NCBI GenBank assembly: GCA_036874045.1
Contig: CM072337.1
Coordinates: 7,564,001-7,628,000, forward strand
Length of the DNA stretch: 64,000 nt
Source: Cymodocea nodosa
Lineage: Eukaryota > Streptophyta > Magnoliopsida > Alismatales > Cymodoceaceae
Direction of reading: 5' to 3'
Shown here: one piece after another, positions 45,329-56,777 of the stretch
How positions within the stretch are numbered: position 1 is the stretch's first letter
Layout of the letters: each line of letters opens with the position of its first letter
Position numbers and translations under genes: made by a program
The notes under the pieces: model-generated
Seen by the model: only the letters and a program-made list of their open reading frames with translations
The model's database searches: none
Told to the model about the DNA's origin: nothing

Positions 45329-47303
45329 TGTATTGTTTGTGAAAAGTTAAATCTTAAACTTACTTATATCAATAATTTCTTTTAGAAGTAAACAAGCAAC
45401 CTTTTACACAAATTAAACATTAATTCCAATTTGTATTTTAACTGCAAGTGCACAGTGTATATTGTATTTGTATGCAAGTACAGGTTGATCCTACAGAGAT
45501 TGAGTAAGAATTGTGTACTGTTCCGATTTTTATATTGGAGTTTATATGCATTTAGTTAAGTACTCTGTTGACTTAAGGTTAACATAACGGACTTAGTTCG
45601 TGGAGTTATGGCTAACTCAATGGACAAACCTCGTGGACTTAAGTTAACTCCACGAGCCTATTTTTCCAGTTGAATATTGTTAATTACAAAGGAATTCGGC
45701 CAACCATTGGGCAGTTCCATAGATTGTAAATAACATCAATTAAGCTCTTTAATGTTAGTTAATATTAGATTTATCATTAAGCAATACTAAGATTCAGATA
45801 TTTCAAACAATAACTATTAAAATCTTTAAATATCTGGAATGAATCAATTTCAGTAAACAATAAAACTATTTTCTATTTTCTGAATCAAATAAACATGAAA
45901 CATTCACAATACTGACAATGATAACATTAATCACGATACAAAACAAACAATACAACACTTTAATACTAAATGTAAACACAGATAATTTGTTGTTTTTGGT
46001 ATTTTTGTTTTGATATGTTCCTGAAGATGAATGAAAGTTGAAATGTAAAATTCTCCATCGATAGTAAAAACTTTCGACACTACATGGGACGCGATTACAC
46101 CATTGAAAACTTAATCACTTACAATCCTGCCTCCTCTCCCTATAGAATCGTGAATCCAAAATTGTAAGATGATCTCCTCTTCAACATACTGGCATCAACC
46201 CGAAACCAATGCTAGAAGCTTTATGATCTCCTGAGATATGAGTCGGTGCTTGGTGAAAATGGCTTCCCTTCCCGCGATGCGATCACTCCTCACAGTGGTT
46301 GTCAAGCATCGTGTTTGGTTTGGAATCGACTCGACATAAAGAAAGTATCCTCACAGACCTCCGATGGTTGGTGATTTTGGTGGTGGTGTGGAGCTTCTAG
46401 GAACTTCCAACATTTCCTGCAATTAGCGTGGTTCTCCACCTTTACACACACTTTCTTCGTCTTTTTTTCTTCTTTTATATTTCTTTCAGTAATAACTGCT
46501 TCTACTTAAATGATCAGTTGAATTTCCTTCATTCATATCAACGATGGTGATTTTTTCTTCATTCCATGAGTGAATTCCTGCGTAATATGTGCAATCGTGG
46601 TTTTCCTTCGAATTTCCTGTTTCTAAAACTACTACAGTGGCATATTAGAAAATAAATGGTTTGTGGAGTTATAGATAACTCAATGGACTTACTTCGTTGA
46701 TTTAACTATAAAACACGTGCAATAAAGAAATAACTCATAAGCTTACTAACATAATATGTTACGTTAATGTATATTCAAGTAACTCAACGCGTATAGTTAT
46801 GCTAACTTAACGAGTTGTACATGTGCAACTTACGTGACATAATAAAGTATTTAAATTCAACACGTGCATAATTCTAATTTAACGAGTTCAGATATTTTAG
46901 ATACTTACGAACCTAACTATCCGATGCCTAGATGCATTTCGGATAGTTACCAGATAACTTACTGAAAATTCACTTAAGTCATGCATTATGGTTACAACAC
47001 GTGTACTCTAAGAAATAATAAAATATTCTTTAAGCATTTAAAACATAACTATCTGATACATGCAATATAACTCTCTAAAATAACAAAAAATTCGAATACT
47101 TAAGAATTAAAAATTTGCAATTCACTGACAGTTCAAAAATGTACTTAATTAACGTTAATTCCTTGAAATTATGCAGATTCTTTTATTAAAGCGTATAACA
47201 ATGCAATTATAACATAATGGCTTAATTCTCATATGATAAGCTAAATATTCTGTAATTAACCATCATTTAACTGTTAATATTATGAACTTTTTCATTCTAG
47301 ACA
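45329..47303 (-). repeat. 5' LTR of Gypsy D1 (about 1,975 bp)
   Basis: The element strand starts TGTCTAGAATGAAAAAG at 47,303 and ends ACA seven bases before the primer site. It is homologous to D segments of X and to the LTRs at 61,152 and 63,457. It carries shared inverted-repeat motifs at 46,660-46,960 and 45,560-45,660. The neighbouring base 47,304 begins plus-strand Gypsy integrase, so the LTR end sits exactly at an insertion junction. Confidence 0.82.
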
Positions 47304-48269
47304 AATATCAAAGAAGAATATGATGTCTCTGAATCCTATTGTTGAGGTTGAAATCTTTGATGTGTGGGGAATAGATTTTATGGGTCCATTTCCTATGTCT
47401 AATCAATTTAATTATATATTGTTGGGGGTGGATTATGTATCTAAATGGATAGAAGCTATTCCTACAAACACTATTAACAATAAAGTGGTAATACATTTTA
47501 TAAGAACTAATATAATTGCTAGATTTGGAATACCTAAAGCTATTATCAATGGTAGAGGAACTCATTTTTGTAATAGAAGTTTTGAAGCCTTAATGAAGAA
47601 ATATGGAGTAAATTACAAAATAGCAACATCATATCATCCGCAAACAAGTAGATAAGTAGAAAGTGCAACCAAACAAATTAAGTTAATCTTAGAATAAGTT
47701 GTAAATCCTACTAGAAAAGATTGGGCTAATAGATTAATAGATGCACTTTGGGCTAATAGAACTACTTATAAAATAAGCTTAGGTATGTCATCTTTTAGGG
47801 TAGTATATGGAAAAAGTTGCCACCAGCTGAAATTGAACATAAAGCTTATTGGGCGTTAAAAACTCTAAACACTAATTTAAATCAAGCTACTGACAATAGA
47901 AAAATGTAATTGATTGAGTTAGAAGAATTTAGGAATGAAGCTTATTTGAAAACTGTAAAAGAAAAAGAGAAAATGAAGTTTTAGCATGACAAGAAAATTA
48001 TTCCAAAAACTTTTGAAATAGGATAAGAAGTATATTTTTACATGACTAGACTTCATAACCATCTAGGAAAATTAAGATCTAGATGGGCATGACCTTATAT
48101 AGTTCGAAATATTTATTCTTATGGAGCTATTGAAATTGAAAATCTTAAGAATCAGAAAATATTTAAAGTAAATGGACAAAGACTTAGACCTATTTTGAAA
48201 TTTCCAAAAAGTTCATTCGGAATTATAGAACAAGTAAGAGTAGAGGACTACTTGAGTTCTATTAAGTAA
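47304..48269 (+). pseudogene. Gypsy D2 integrase fragment and pol C-terminus
   Basis: Plus-strand homologue of D1 integrase beginning mid-domain at the codons before [17 protein letters not shown] (first catalytic Asp nearby in IDFMGPF). It continues [33 protein letters not shown] with the second Asp replaced (D1 reads ISDK), and the region of catalytic Glu (VESATKQIK) after a stop. Frameshifts follow. The C-terminal frame ends VRVEDYLSSIK at the stop at 48,267-48,269. Pol upstream of this point is missing because the D1 LTR abuts 47,304. Confidence 0.85.
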
Positions 48270-48978
48270 AAGAATATATGTAAAAAAATTATTATTATTA
48301 TTATTTTATTATAGCAACAATCTAACTGAAAGAAATTATTAGTTTTACCAAAGTAGGAAATTAAAAGAAAAATTTTGTTACGATCACATCAAAAGGATCC
48401 ATCGGTCTAATCGAAACTAAAAAAAGAAAAAAATATATTATATTAAGTAAAAGTTGTGGTTTGACTGAAACATGATCGGTTCAATCAAATATAAAAAAAA
48501 GAAAGAGAGTGTAATTTTAGTTCAATCGAGGAAGTACAATGGTCTGACCGAAGTTAAGAAAATAGTAAAATTAAGAGTCGGTTAGATCGGAGATTCTTCG
48601 GTTTGGACCGAATATAAATTATTATTATAAGTTATAACTTTATGGGAAGTCCATTGAGTTAAGTTTAACTCAAAGAACTTACTCCGTTGAGTCTAGGATA
48701 AGTTAACGAAGTTACTCTGTTGAGTTAACTGTAACTCAATGGAGTACTTAAGGTAAGTCCACAGATTTAGTCCATGGAGTTAACTGTAACTCCACGGAGT
48801 AGTATGTGTCAGTAGCGATAGATTGTGCGAGAAATGACCCGATTACCTGCCAAAAACTTAAGGTTTATTTAGACTAAAACTTAGGATTTGGGGGCATTAT
48901 TCGCAAAAATCATTTAGAACTTAGAACAGTAAAGATTAGAGTTGTTCCGTTCTGTTCAATAACACAACAAAGACCAAG
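48270..48978 (+). promoter_or_regulatory. D2 palindromic spacer, motif array and degenerate TATA
   Basis: CGGTTCAATC and GGTCTGACCGAAG palindromes (48,400-48,620), then GTCCATTGAGTTAAG, TCCGTTGAGTC, GTTGAGTTA-ACTG-TAACTCAA and similar arms (48,650-48,800), then GGTTTATTTAGAC (about 48,871) in place of the TATA of D1. The same order as 31,090-31,794 shows that this is a family feature. Confidence 0.55.
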
Positions 48979-50085
48979 ATGGAGCAAAACTTCTAAGATC
49001 GGATTGACACTACTAGATTTCTCAAAGAGTCGGAGGAATGACATTCGAGGCAAAAAATCAGAAATACGACTAGAGAGAAGCAATTAGAAAAGGTAGAGGA
49101 TGACCTCTCTTTTTTTACAAAAGTTTTAGTAGATTTGAATGTCAGAATACTTGCATTATTGGAGACAAGAATACAAGTAGCTATTGAGATTGCTATGAAT
49201 AGAGAAAGAAAAATCAGACCAAATAATGAAGTTGCCCTAGAACTTATTAGAAGGAAATCTCAATTGTTGTTTATAAGGGAGATAGTTGCATATGTAAGAA
49301 TGCAACACATAGAGCAATAAAGAAAAGAACAAGTTGAACTGCAAGAAGAACAAGAGCAGCAGTCGGAACCTTCATATCGATAACAACAAAGAGAGCAAGT
49401 TGAAATGTCGACTGTAGCAATAGAACAATCAAGACCTTCAATTCGACCATTTGAACTACTAGAAAGGGTGGTAGTTATGGGTCCATCTACTAAAGAGGAG
49501 TTGAGAGAATTTGAAGAATTGGTTTGATTTGGAAAAGGCCAAGGAGAATCAGAAGATATGGTAGTAGTAAAAGCACATTTGGTGTTTGATGCACTTCAGA
49601 AGAGAAGGGCTGTAGAAAAGTTGAAGGCTCAATACAAAATTAAAGTGGAAAAGCATCAAGAAGCAACTTCTATACCTATTACAAGAGAATATGAGGTTGG
49701 ACCTTCGAGACCAACAATTATAGAGGAAGTGAAACAGGAAGAGTTAGTACCTATGGCTCGAGGGCCTGAAGAGCCCATTTTTGTTGATTTAGTATCTAAA
49801 GAAGAAGAAGAAGATCAAACATAACTATTTAGAAGAAGAAAAGGAAAAGGAAAAGTGCTTGAGATTGTAGAGGAAAATATAAAAGCTGAACCTATAGTAC
49901 CAGTAGTAGGGCATAAAGAGCCCATTTTTGTAGATTTATTATCAAAAGAAGAAGAGCAAGAGCAAGAGCAAGAGCAAAGAAGAGAAGAAAAATAGGTTGA
50001 TAAAGAGCTACAGCCTAAAGAAACTAAAGTTAGGGCAAAATATGTTGTGCCCGAGACTCTATCCCAATTTGCCAATGAATCATAA
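48979..50085 (+). pseudogene. Gypsy D2 third ORF, C-terminal domain lost
   Basis: Aligned with D1 ORF3 from its start: TRFLKE, RERKIRPNNEVALELIRRKS (49,198-49,260), GPSTKEELREFEELV, KRRAVEKLKAQYKIKVE, SRPTIIEEVKQEELVPMA, EPIFVDLVSKEEEEDQ and a second EPIFVDLLSKEEE. It stops matching near 50,085 (LSQFANES). The globular C-terminal domain present in D1 is absent. Stops near 48,993, 49,318, 49,381, 49,526, 49,822 and 49,993 disable it. Confidence 0.72.
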
Positions 50086-51290
50086 GTTCATCCATGAATG
50101 AATCAATTAGTAACATGTATTTAAAATCATTCATAACCAATATCACATTATTGCATTTAATGTCCACAAGTTCATAACCATAGTGTGTAAAATATGTGGC
50201 CATATCAAATATTTTATATGTCAAAGCTTTGTTTTTGTTGAATGTTTTAAATGTTATATGTAAAGAATTTTATATATTTTCTTTCCATGATATATAATTG
50301 TGTATGTTATTTATAGGCTAGGAATTTTATGTTCCAAAAGCTTTGTTTTCCATTATATATTTTCTTTCCTAGTCTATGTTCCTGTTATGTATGTTATAGT
50401 ATTGATACATTGGGGACAATGTATAAATTAAGTATGGGGGGGAGTTATTGTTATTGTTAATGTTGAAATGTTTACAGTAGTATGTTTTGTTTAGGAGGCA
50501 TATTTAAAAATTTTCTTTTATTGATAAACTTCTCTAACAATTATTGTAGTTCAAGCCTTTCAGTGGACTTAATATGATAGGATCTATGAACCTCTGAGTT
50601 GAAGAATTGGGTATGCAATTGATTTTAACTATATTTTATTTATAAAAAGATATTACACTAATGCACAAATACCCTTAATTAGAATGATCTATTAGTTCAC
50701 TTTTCTTGAAGGGACATTTGTTGAATAACCTTAGATTTTGTTTAATGGGTTGTCCTATGATAAAGGTAGAAATAAAGGGATTTAAGGTTAACAATTGCTT
50801 GTTCTCATACAATGATATGAGAGGCACCTTTAAAGGTAGAGGGCTAGGTTGTGTGTTGTGAAAAAGTGTGAAAAAAAAGAGAGAAAAAGAAAGAAAGTAA
50901 AAAAAAAAAATGGGGCAATGGACTTGAAGATAAAATTATAGGAGATTCTTCAGATGTCTTAAATTGAGCTAAAGAGAGCTACTAGTGATTTATGATTTTG
51001 GAGTCTTTCCACTTACACTTATTAGTAGGTACTTAATTTTCTTAAGTTGGGATTTGATTGTAAAACCCCAATTCCTAAACTTTGTAGGGAAGTAGAGAAT
51101 TGAGTAGAGAAGAAACTAAGGCAAGAATTCTAAATTCTTGTAAGAGTTGAATTATCAATATTTGGAATTTTTTGGATATGTTTCACTTATATTAGTTTTC
51201 CAAAAGTTTTGTAAGATTCTTCTTCTTAATCGTTATTTATGTGATATTCAAATTTTGCTAAGGGACTAGCAAATCTTAGGTATGGGTTTG
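50086..51290 (+). other. Gypsy D2 3' region up to the LTR
   Basis: The first 150 bases read well only on the minus strand (YKIFDMATYFTHYGYELVD, no family recognised), as if inverted. Then TTGGGGACAATGTATAAATT and TATGGGGGGGAGT (50,410-50,450), an A/G-rich run (50,870-50,910) and AGGGACTAGCAAATCTTAGG before the LTR at 51,291. These landmarks are typical of Athila-like 3' ends. Confidence 0.6.
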
Positions 51291-52108
51291 TGTTTAGACT
51301 TCAAAGTTTACATTTTTTATATGATAATTTATGCATTTTATAGATTATAATTGCAATTATATGTGATTTAAAGAAGAATGTATGATAATTGTGATTTTTA
51401 CAATTTTATATATTTTAAATGATTAAATAATGCATAAATTGATATATGATAATTATTATATAAAATATGCTTCATGGAAAGATATCTTATATGATTTTAT
51501 AGGAAGAATTGAAGACATTTCAAATTTCATTCTTAAAGTAGAGTTCAAGAAAGAAGAAAGACGAGAAGAATTAATTTCAAAGGTTAAATGAAAAGTCGTA
51601 TAGTTAAGATTAAGTGTCTAAAAAGTCGAAGAGTTATTGTTAAAAAACTCGTATAATTTGATTTATGCATGTGTGTTTTAAAAGTTATAAGTTTTCATGT
51701 GTTTTTCATGTGCAGCTTTGAAAAACTAGATAATTGATAAATGTTTGAGTTTTATGTATAATAATGGATAACTATTCGAGTTTTGTAAAGAGACTAATGT
51801 TTTAAATCATGTATTTTGCAAGTGACAAAACTAGAAGAGTTATGATAACTATTCAAGTTTTATGTATAGTAATGGATAACTATTTGAGTTTTGTAAAGGG
51901 ACTAATATTTTAAATCACGTGTTTTGTAGGTGACAAAACTAGAAGGGTTATAAGATAACTGTTCAAGTTTTCATAAGTGTTACAGGATAACTATTCTACA
52001 AAGATGGCAAGTTATGGAAAAAAATCAAAGACATCTCTAGAAGATTATTTCGTTAGATCTTCAATTAAGAGAAGAAGAAAGATTACATGAGACAACGTGA
52101 AAATATAC
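51291..52108 (+). repeat. Gypsy D2 3' LTR, first part
   Basis: Begins TGTTTAGACTTC right after the AGGGACTAGCAAA...TATGGG landmark. It holds a tandem duplication of about 112 bases (51,728-51,843 and 51,844-51,953; shared ACAAAACTAGAAG). It is cut at 52,108 by C1 and resumes at 60,729. Only its first bases match LTR D of D1, so it represents a different subfamily. Part of it resembles the solo LTR E. Confidence 0.65.
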
Positions 52109-53898
52109 TATTAGTACCCGAGTATTTTGATAATGCAAAACCTATGTGAGGAAACATATTGTATTTCACAGTTAAGTCTTACTGCATTAGATTAGAAGGC
52201 TGTTAGAACTATTTCCAGGCAGATGAAAAGATCAAGAAGGTTCCAGATGAACAGATCAAGAAGAATCAACAAAATCGAACAGTTACAGGTCTAAGTATCT
52301 GAAAAGCAAGTTTAAAGCAGCAACAATGCTATCAGACAGTTAAAAGAATAACTATCTGATTTTACAAAGCCTTCAGAGAGTTATTTAATCAGATAGTTAA
52401 AGGGATTGAATGATCAGATAGCTAAGGAGATAACTATCCGAAAGCTTAAAGGACTTTTCGGAGAGTTACAGGTATAACTATCTGAAAGTTAAGTCATTCA
52501 ATAAACCACGTGCAGAAATACAGAATGGAAGCTTAAAAGACTTGTCGGAGAGTTAGATAACTATCCGAGTTTTCTTTTCGGAGAGTTAGATAACTATTCA
52601 AGTTTTTCGGTAAGTTACAGGCATAACTTTCCAGAACTTAAGTCATTTTATTACGCACGTGCAAAATGGAGAAAGCCGGCAGTTGAAAGTTTAAATGGGA
52701 AAATCGGAGAGTTAGATAACTATCCGAAATTTAAAAGAGAGTTTCGGTAAGTTATAGTTTAACTATCCGAAACTTAAGTCAGTGAATTTCCCATGTGTAG
52801 AAATCCAGACAGATGCTCAAATAGGTTTTCGGAGAGTTAGAAGGATAATTATCCGAAATTTCAAAAGAGTTTCGGTGAGTTACAGTTTAACCATCCGAAA
52901 CTTAAGTCATTGAATTTCCCACGTGTAGAATTCTACACAGTGGCTCAAATAAGTTTTCGGAGAGTTAGAAAAATAACTATCTGAAATCCTGAAGAATTTC
53001 GGTGAGTTACAGGATAACCTTCCGAAACTTAAGTCAGTCTTCTATGCACGTGCTAAATTAAAATCAGAAAGTTGACAGAGTCAAGTATATAACTGTTCGG
53101 TGAGTTACAGTTATAAGTATCCGATTGGATGACAGCTTACATTTAAATATTCTAGAATTCTACCTGGCAGTAAAGGATAAGTAATCTTTCGGTGAGTTAC
53201 AGTTACTCTTCGGAGAGTTACATAGCTAACTATCTGAAAGAATAGGGAAATCGGTAAGTTGACTTGAAATGTTTTTCTGAACAGTCACTTGCCGTATTGG
53301 GACTTGATACTAATCAAGTACAGTAGAATACATCTGTTGGAGGAAAATATGATCGTTGTACATATCAAGTATATATTCAAAATACAGACAACGAATATAT
53401 AGTAGAGATATACAGTGAGCTACACTCGAATTCCATTCATACTCAAGTCTTCAAACAATAAAGAATATTCAGAAGATCCATTGCAGAAAAAAGCTCTTGC
53501 GCCAAAACTCTAATTGAAGGTTTAAAGCTGTTGGTTCGTGGCTTCAACCTGAAAGCTACATACAGTGTTGGTTTGAGTTTCGACTTAAAAACTCTAAAGG
53601 TTGGTTTACTGAAGTTTTTACCTGAAAACTTCAGTGTAGTTGGTTCTTGCTTTGACCTGAAAGCAAGTGTGTAAGTGTTGAAACACTTAGTGAAGCCCAA
53701 GTGAACCTTGGGGGTGGACTAGCCAAATTGGTGAACCACCTAAAAATTTGTTGTGTTTCTTATCTCTGTTAATTTGGATTATATTAGTTTCATCTCATTT
53801 CAATTTTTGTTGAATTATTCGATTCAACATTAAAAGAATTTTAAAAATACACACTTTCACCATTCACCCCCCCTCTGGTGAGCCTATCGATCTTAACA
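52109..53898 (+). repeat. 5' LTR of Copia C1 (1,790 bp)
   Basis: Between 52,300 and 53,240 about six units of roughly 125 bases each carry TTTTCGGAGAGTTA, TAACTATCCGAAA, a second pair GGTGAGTTACAG with AACTATCCGAAACTTAAGTCA-like sequence, and a CACGTG box (near 52,505, 52,655, 52,923 and 53,045; a CATGTG variant near 52,792). Neighbouring arms are complementary and could fold as hairpins. Confidence 0.93.
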
Positions 53899-53900
53899 AT

Positions 53901-53912
53901 TGGTATCAGAGC
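53901..53912 (+). other. Primer binding site of Copia C1 (tRNA-iMet type)
   Basis: TGGTATCAGAGC two bases after the LTR end, identical to the site of A1. Confidence 0.95.
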
Positions 53913-53949
53913 AAGGTTAATCCTTCATAAGATTTAACCATCTGGATTT

Positions 53950-55258
53950 ATGGTTCAATTTGTTGAGGGACAAAATATCCACAGACCTCCTCTATTCGAT
54001 GGTTCCAATTATAAATATTGGAAGAATAGAATGGAGTGCTTCCTTAGGAGTTCAGATGTTAAACTCTAGAAGACTATTGTTCTTGGAACTACACTTCCAA
54101 CCAGTGATATTTCGAACTGGTCAAAGGAGGATGAGAAGATCATCTAGCTGGATGCTAGAGGGCTGAATGCTATTTATTGTGCACTAACTGCTGATCAATA
54201 TAATAAAGTATCTGCAGGTAAATCTGCTCATGAGGCGTGGAAAATCCTTCAAGTTACTCATGAAGGTACAAGCCAGGTTAAGGATACAAAAATCAGTATT
54301 CTTTTAAGAAAACTTGAACTGTTTAAAATGAATGATAATGAAAACATAACTGAAATATTTTCTAGATTTACTGAAATCACTAACAGTCTGAAAGGCTTGG
54401 GAAATGAGTTCTCTTCACGTGAACAGGTATAGAAGATCCTGAGGAGCTTAACTATTGAGTGGAAATAGAAGTCCACATCTATTCAAGATTCCAAGGATCT
54501 TAACAACTATACAGTTGAAGAATTGTTGGGCAATCTTCTAGCCCACGAAGCTTAGATGAAGGACTGGAAAGAGCAAGAAGGAACTGTTGAAAAGAAAGCT
54601 GAAAAGAAAAAGGAAGTAACATTTCCATCAACAGAAGAAGTTCCTAGCTCAGATGATGATGAGATCATGTTGCTGGCAAGAAATTTCAAAAAATTCATGA
54701 AAAAAAAGAACTATTCCTACATGTTTCAAATATAAAAGGCAAGGGCACATATAGACCTTCTGTCCATTTCAGACAGAAGAGGATCAAGGAGATAAGAAGA
54801 AGAGATTGAAAGACAAAAAGAAGATGGCTCTTAAAGCTACATGGGATGACAATAGCTCTCTAAGCCGTTCATCAGAGTCTGAAGAAGAAGCTGCAGCAAA
54901 TGTTTGTTTTGCAGCACAAGAGGTATGCTCTACTTCCTCTAGTTCAGAAAATGAGCATGATGATCTAGACATAAATAGTCTTTTATCTACTGTAGATAAT
55001 TTATATGTGAAGTGTAGAGATTTTAAGACAGAAATTAAAAGATTAAATCAGTGCTTAGAAAATTCATTTGCTGAATTAGAATCAACTATAGTTGAAAATA
55101 GGAATCTAAAATCAAATTTAGATAAGTATAGTTGTGATAACTGTAAATTAAAAGATGAAAATAAAATTCTATCAACTACTATATCAGATTTGAAAAATAC
55201 TGTATGTAAATTTACTCAAGGACAAAAAGGATTAAATAAAATAATAGGATCTCAATGA
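53950..55258 (+). pseudogene. C1 gag, Sirevirus type (broken)
   Basis: ATG 53,950 (MVQFVEGQNIHRPPLFDGS) starts 38 bases after the primer site. UBN2-type gag blocks follow: NYKYWKNRMECFL, AWKILQVTHEGTSQVKD and ITNSLKGLGNEF. The nucleocapsid knuckle (54,719-54,764) reads CFKY where CxxC is expected, so the second Cys has become Tyr, and it also holds a stop. ALKATWDDNSS with the TWDD motif and a Ser/Glu-rich run follow (54,824-54,900). A coiled-coil-like tail (54,960-55,258) ends at TGA 55,256-55,258. Stops at about 54,069, 54,147, 54,430, 54,467 and 54,555, many at former CAG/TGG codons, disable it. Confidence 0.88.
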
Positions 55259-56777
55259 TCAAATGGGAATAAATATGGCCTAGGGTATGCTACACCACAA
55301 GAAATACCTTATTGTGGTGGAGTGATTCGATCTTATAGAGATGGCACCATTGTGTTTTCCATCAAACGAAGATCAGGTCATATGTGGTTGCCAAGAGGCA
55401 ATAGATTTAATGTTTTAAGGACTAACTCCTCTGGACCCAAGAAGATTTGGGTATCAAAAGCTTTAATTTCAGTATGATTTGTAGGGTGACAAGGAGTTTC
55501 AAGCACGTTCAACTAAATGGATTGTGGACAGTGGATGCTCAAAGCACATGACAGGTAAGAAAAGCTTTCTTGACTCTGTTAAAAACTTAAGTTTAGGATC
55601 TGTTAAGTTTGGAAATAATGAAAAATGTAAAATAACTGCAATAGGGAATATTACATCTGAAAATGGTATAATTGAGAATGTCTTGCATGTAAATGGATTA
55701 AAACAAAATTTGTTAAGTGTAGGACAATTATGTGATAAAGGCTATACTGTTTCTTTTAATGCTAAAAACTGCTACATTATTGATCCTACCACAAATGAAA
55801 CAAAATTTACTAGTATTAGAAATTGCTCAATATATACATTAAACTTTCCATGTGAAAATTCTACAAGCAATTCCTGTTTGGTAGCAATTGGTGAAGACGA
55901 TTGGGTGTGGCATAGAAGACTTGGTCACATCAGCATGAAGAATATCAGAAAGCTATCTACGGGTGATCTTGTTAGGGGTCTGCCTAAACTCACTTTTAAG
56001 AAGTATAGAGTGTGCTGTGAGTGTATGCTAGGGAAGCAGAAGAGAACTGCTCATCATAGCAAAAGTGTTGTTTCCACCAAAAGGCCATTAGAACTGCTAC
56101 ATCTAGATTTGTTTGGTCCTTCTCAAGTATCAAGTCTTGGGGGTCGAAAATATACCTTTGTTATTGTTGATGACTTCTCTAGATTAACTTGGGTAATATT
56201 TTTGACACATAAAAATGAAACTTGCAATGAGTTTAGGAATTTCTGCATAAGAGTTCAGAATCAGAAGGAACTAATAGTGAAGAAAATTAGAAGTGATCAT
56301 GGAGGTGAATTTGAAAACTATGAATTTGAAAACCTCTTCAATTCATTTGGAATTTTGCATGAATTCTCTTGTCCTAGAACTCCTGCTCAAAATGGAGTTG
56401 TGGAAAGAAAAAATAGGACATTATAAGAAATGGCTAGAACTATGTTAAGTGCCACGAATCTACCTAAATTTCTCTGAGCAGAAGCTGTAGGAACAACTTG
56501 TTACATTTCCAACAAAACTCACATTAGATCCATATTGAATAAGACACCCTTTGAAATTTGGTTCGATAAAACTCCAAATGTGGGCTATTTTAAGACATTT
56601 GGATGCAAATGTTATGTCTTAAATACAGGAAATGCTAAAGACAAGTTTAATGCTAAGTTTGAACCTACCATACTTGTTGGTTACTCCTCGAGAAGTAAAG
56701 CTTACAGAGTATATTTTGCTGAAGATAGAAGAGTAGAGGAAAGTATAAATGTTCAGTTTGATGAAGATCTGTTCTAG
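55259..56777 (+). pseudogene. C1 protease and integrase
   Basis: The protease motif WIVDSGCSKHMT lies at about 55,518. The GAG-pre-integrase block WHRRLGHISM then CECMLGK (zinc ligands) leads to the integrase core: first Asp in LLHLDLFGP, second in KIRSDHGGEF, Glu in NGVVERKNR, so all three catalytic residues remain. A stop follows RTL (56,426) and another comes before AEAVG. The C-terminal part FEIWFDKTPNVGYFKTFGCKC is open to 56,777. A frameshift near 55,480 separates gag from protease. Confidence 0.9.

Larger units (their letters stand above)
25992..47303 (-). mobile_element. Gypsy D1: Athila-like element, 3' end not found
   Basis: Blocks in order on the minus strand: 5' LTR, primer site, knuckle, protease, RT (split by X), RNase H, integrase, palindromic spacer, motif array with TATA, ORF3, spacer, motif array with TATA, capsid gag ORF, motif array, F-box ORF. 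No 3' LTR follows. The element is cut at about 25,992 by an inverted ORF3 fragment and the A2 LTR. Membership of the capsid and F-box ORFs in D1 is inferred from strand, order and the lack of any LTR between them. They could belong to a second truncated element. Confidence 0.55.

Noticed and set aside
52300..53240. Regularly spaced palindromic repeats that look like a CRISPR array
   Set aside because: The units lie inside a retrotransposon LTR of a plant, the arms vary, spacers are themselves similar, and no cas-like gene is present.
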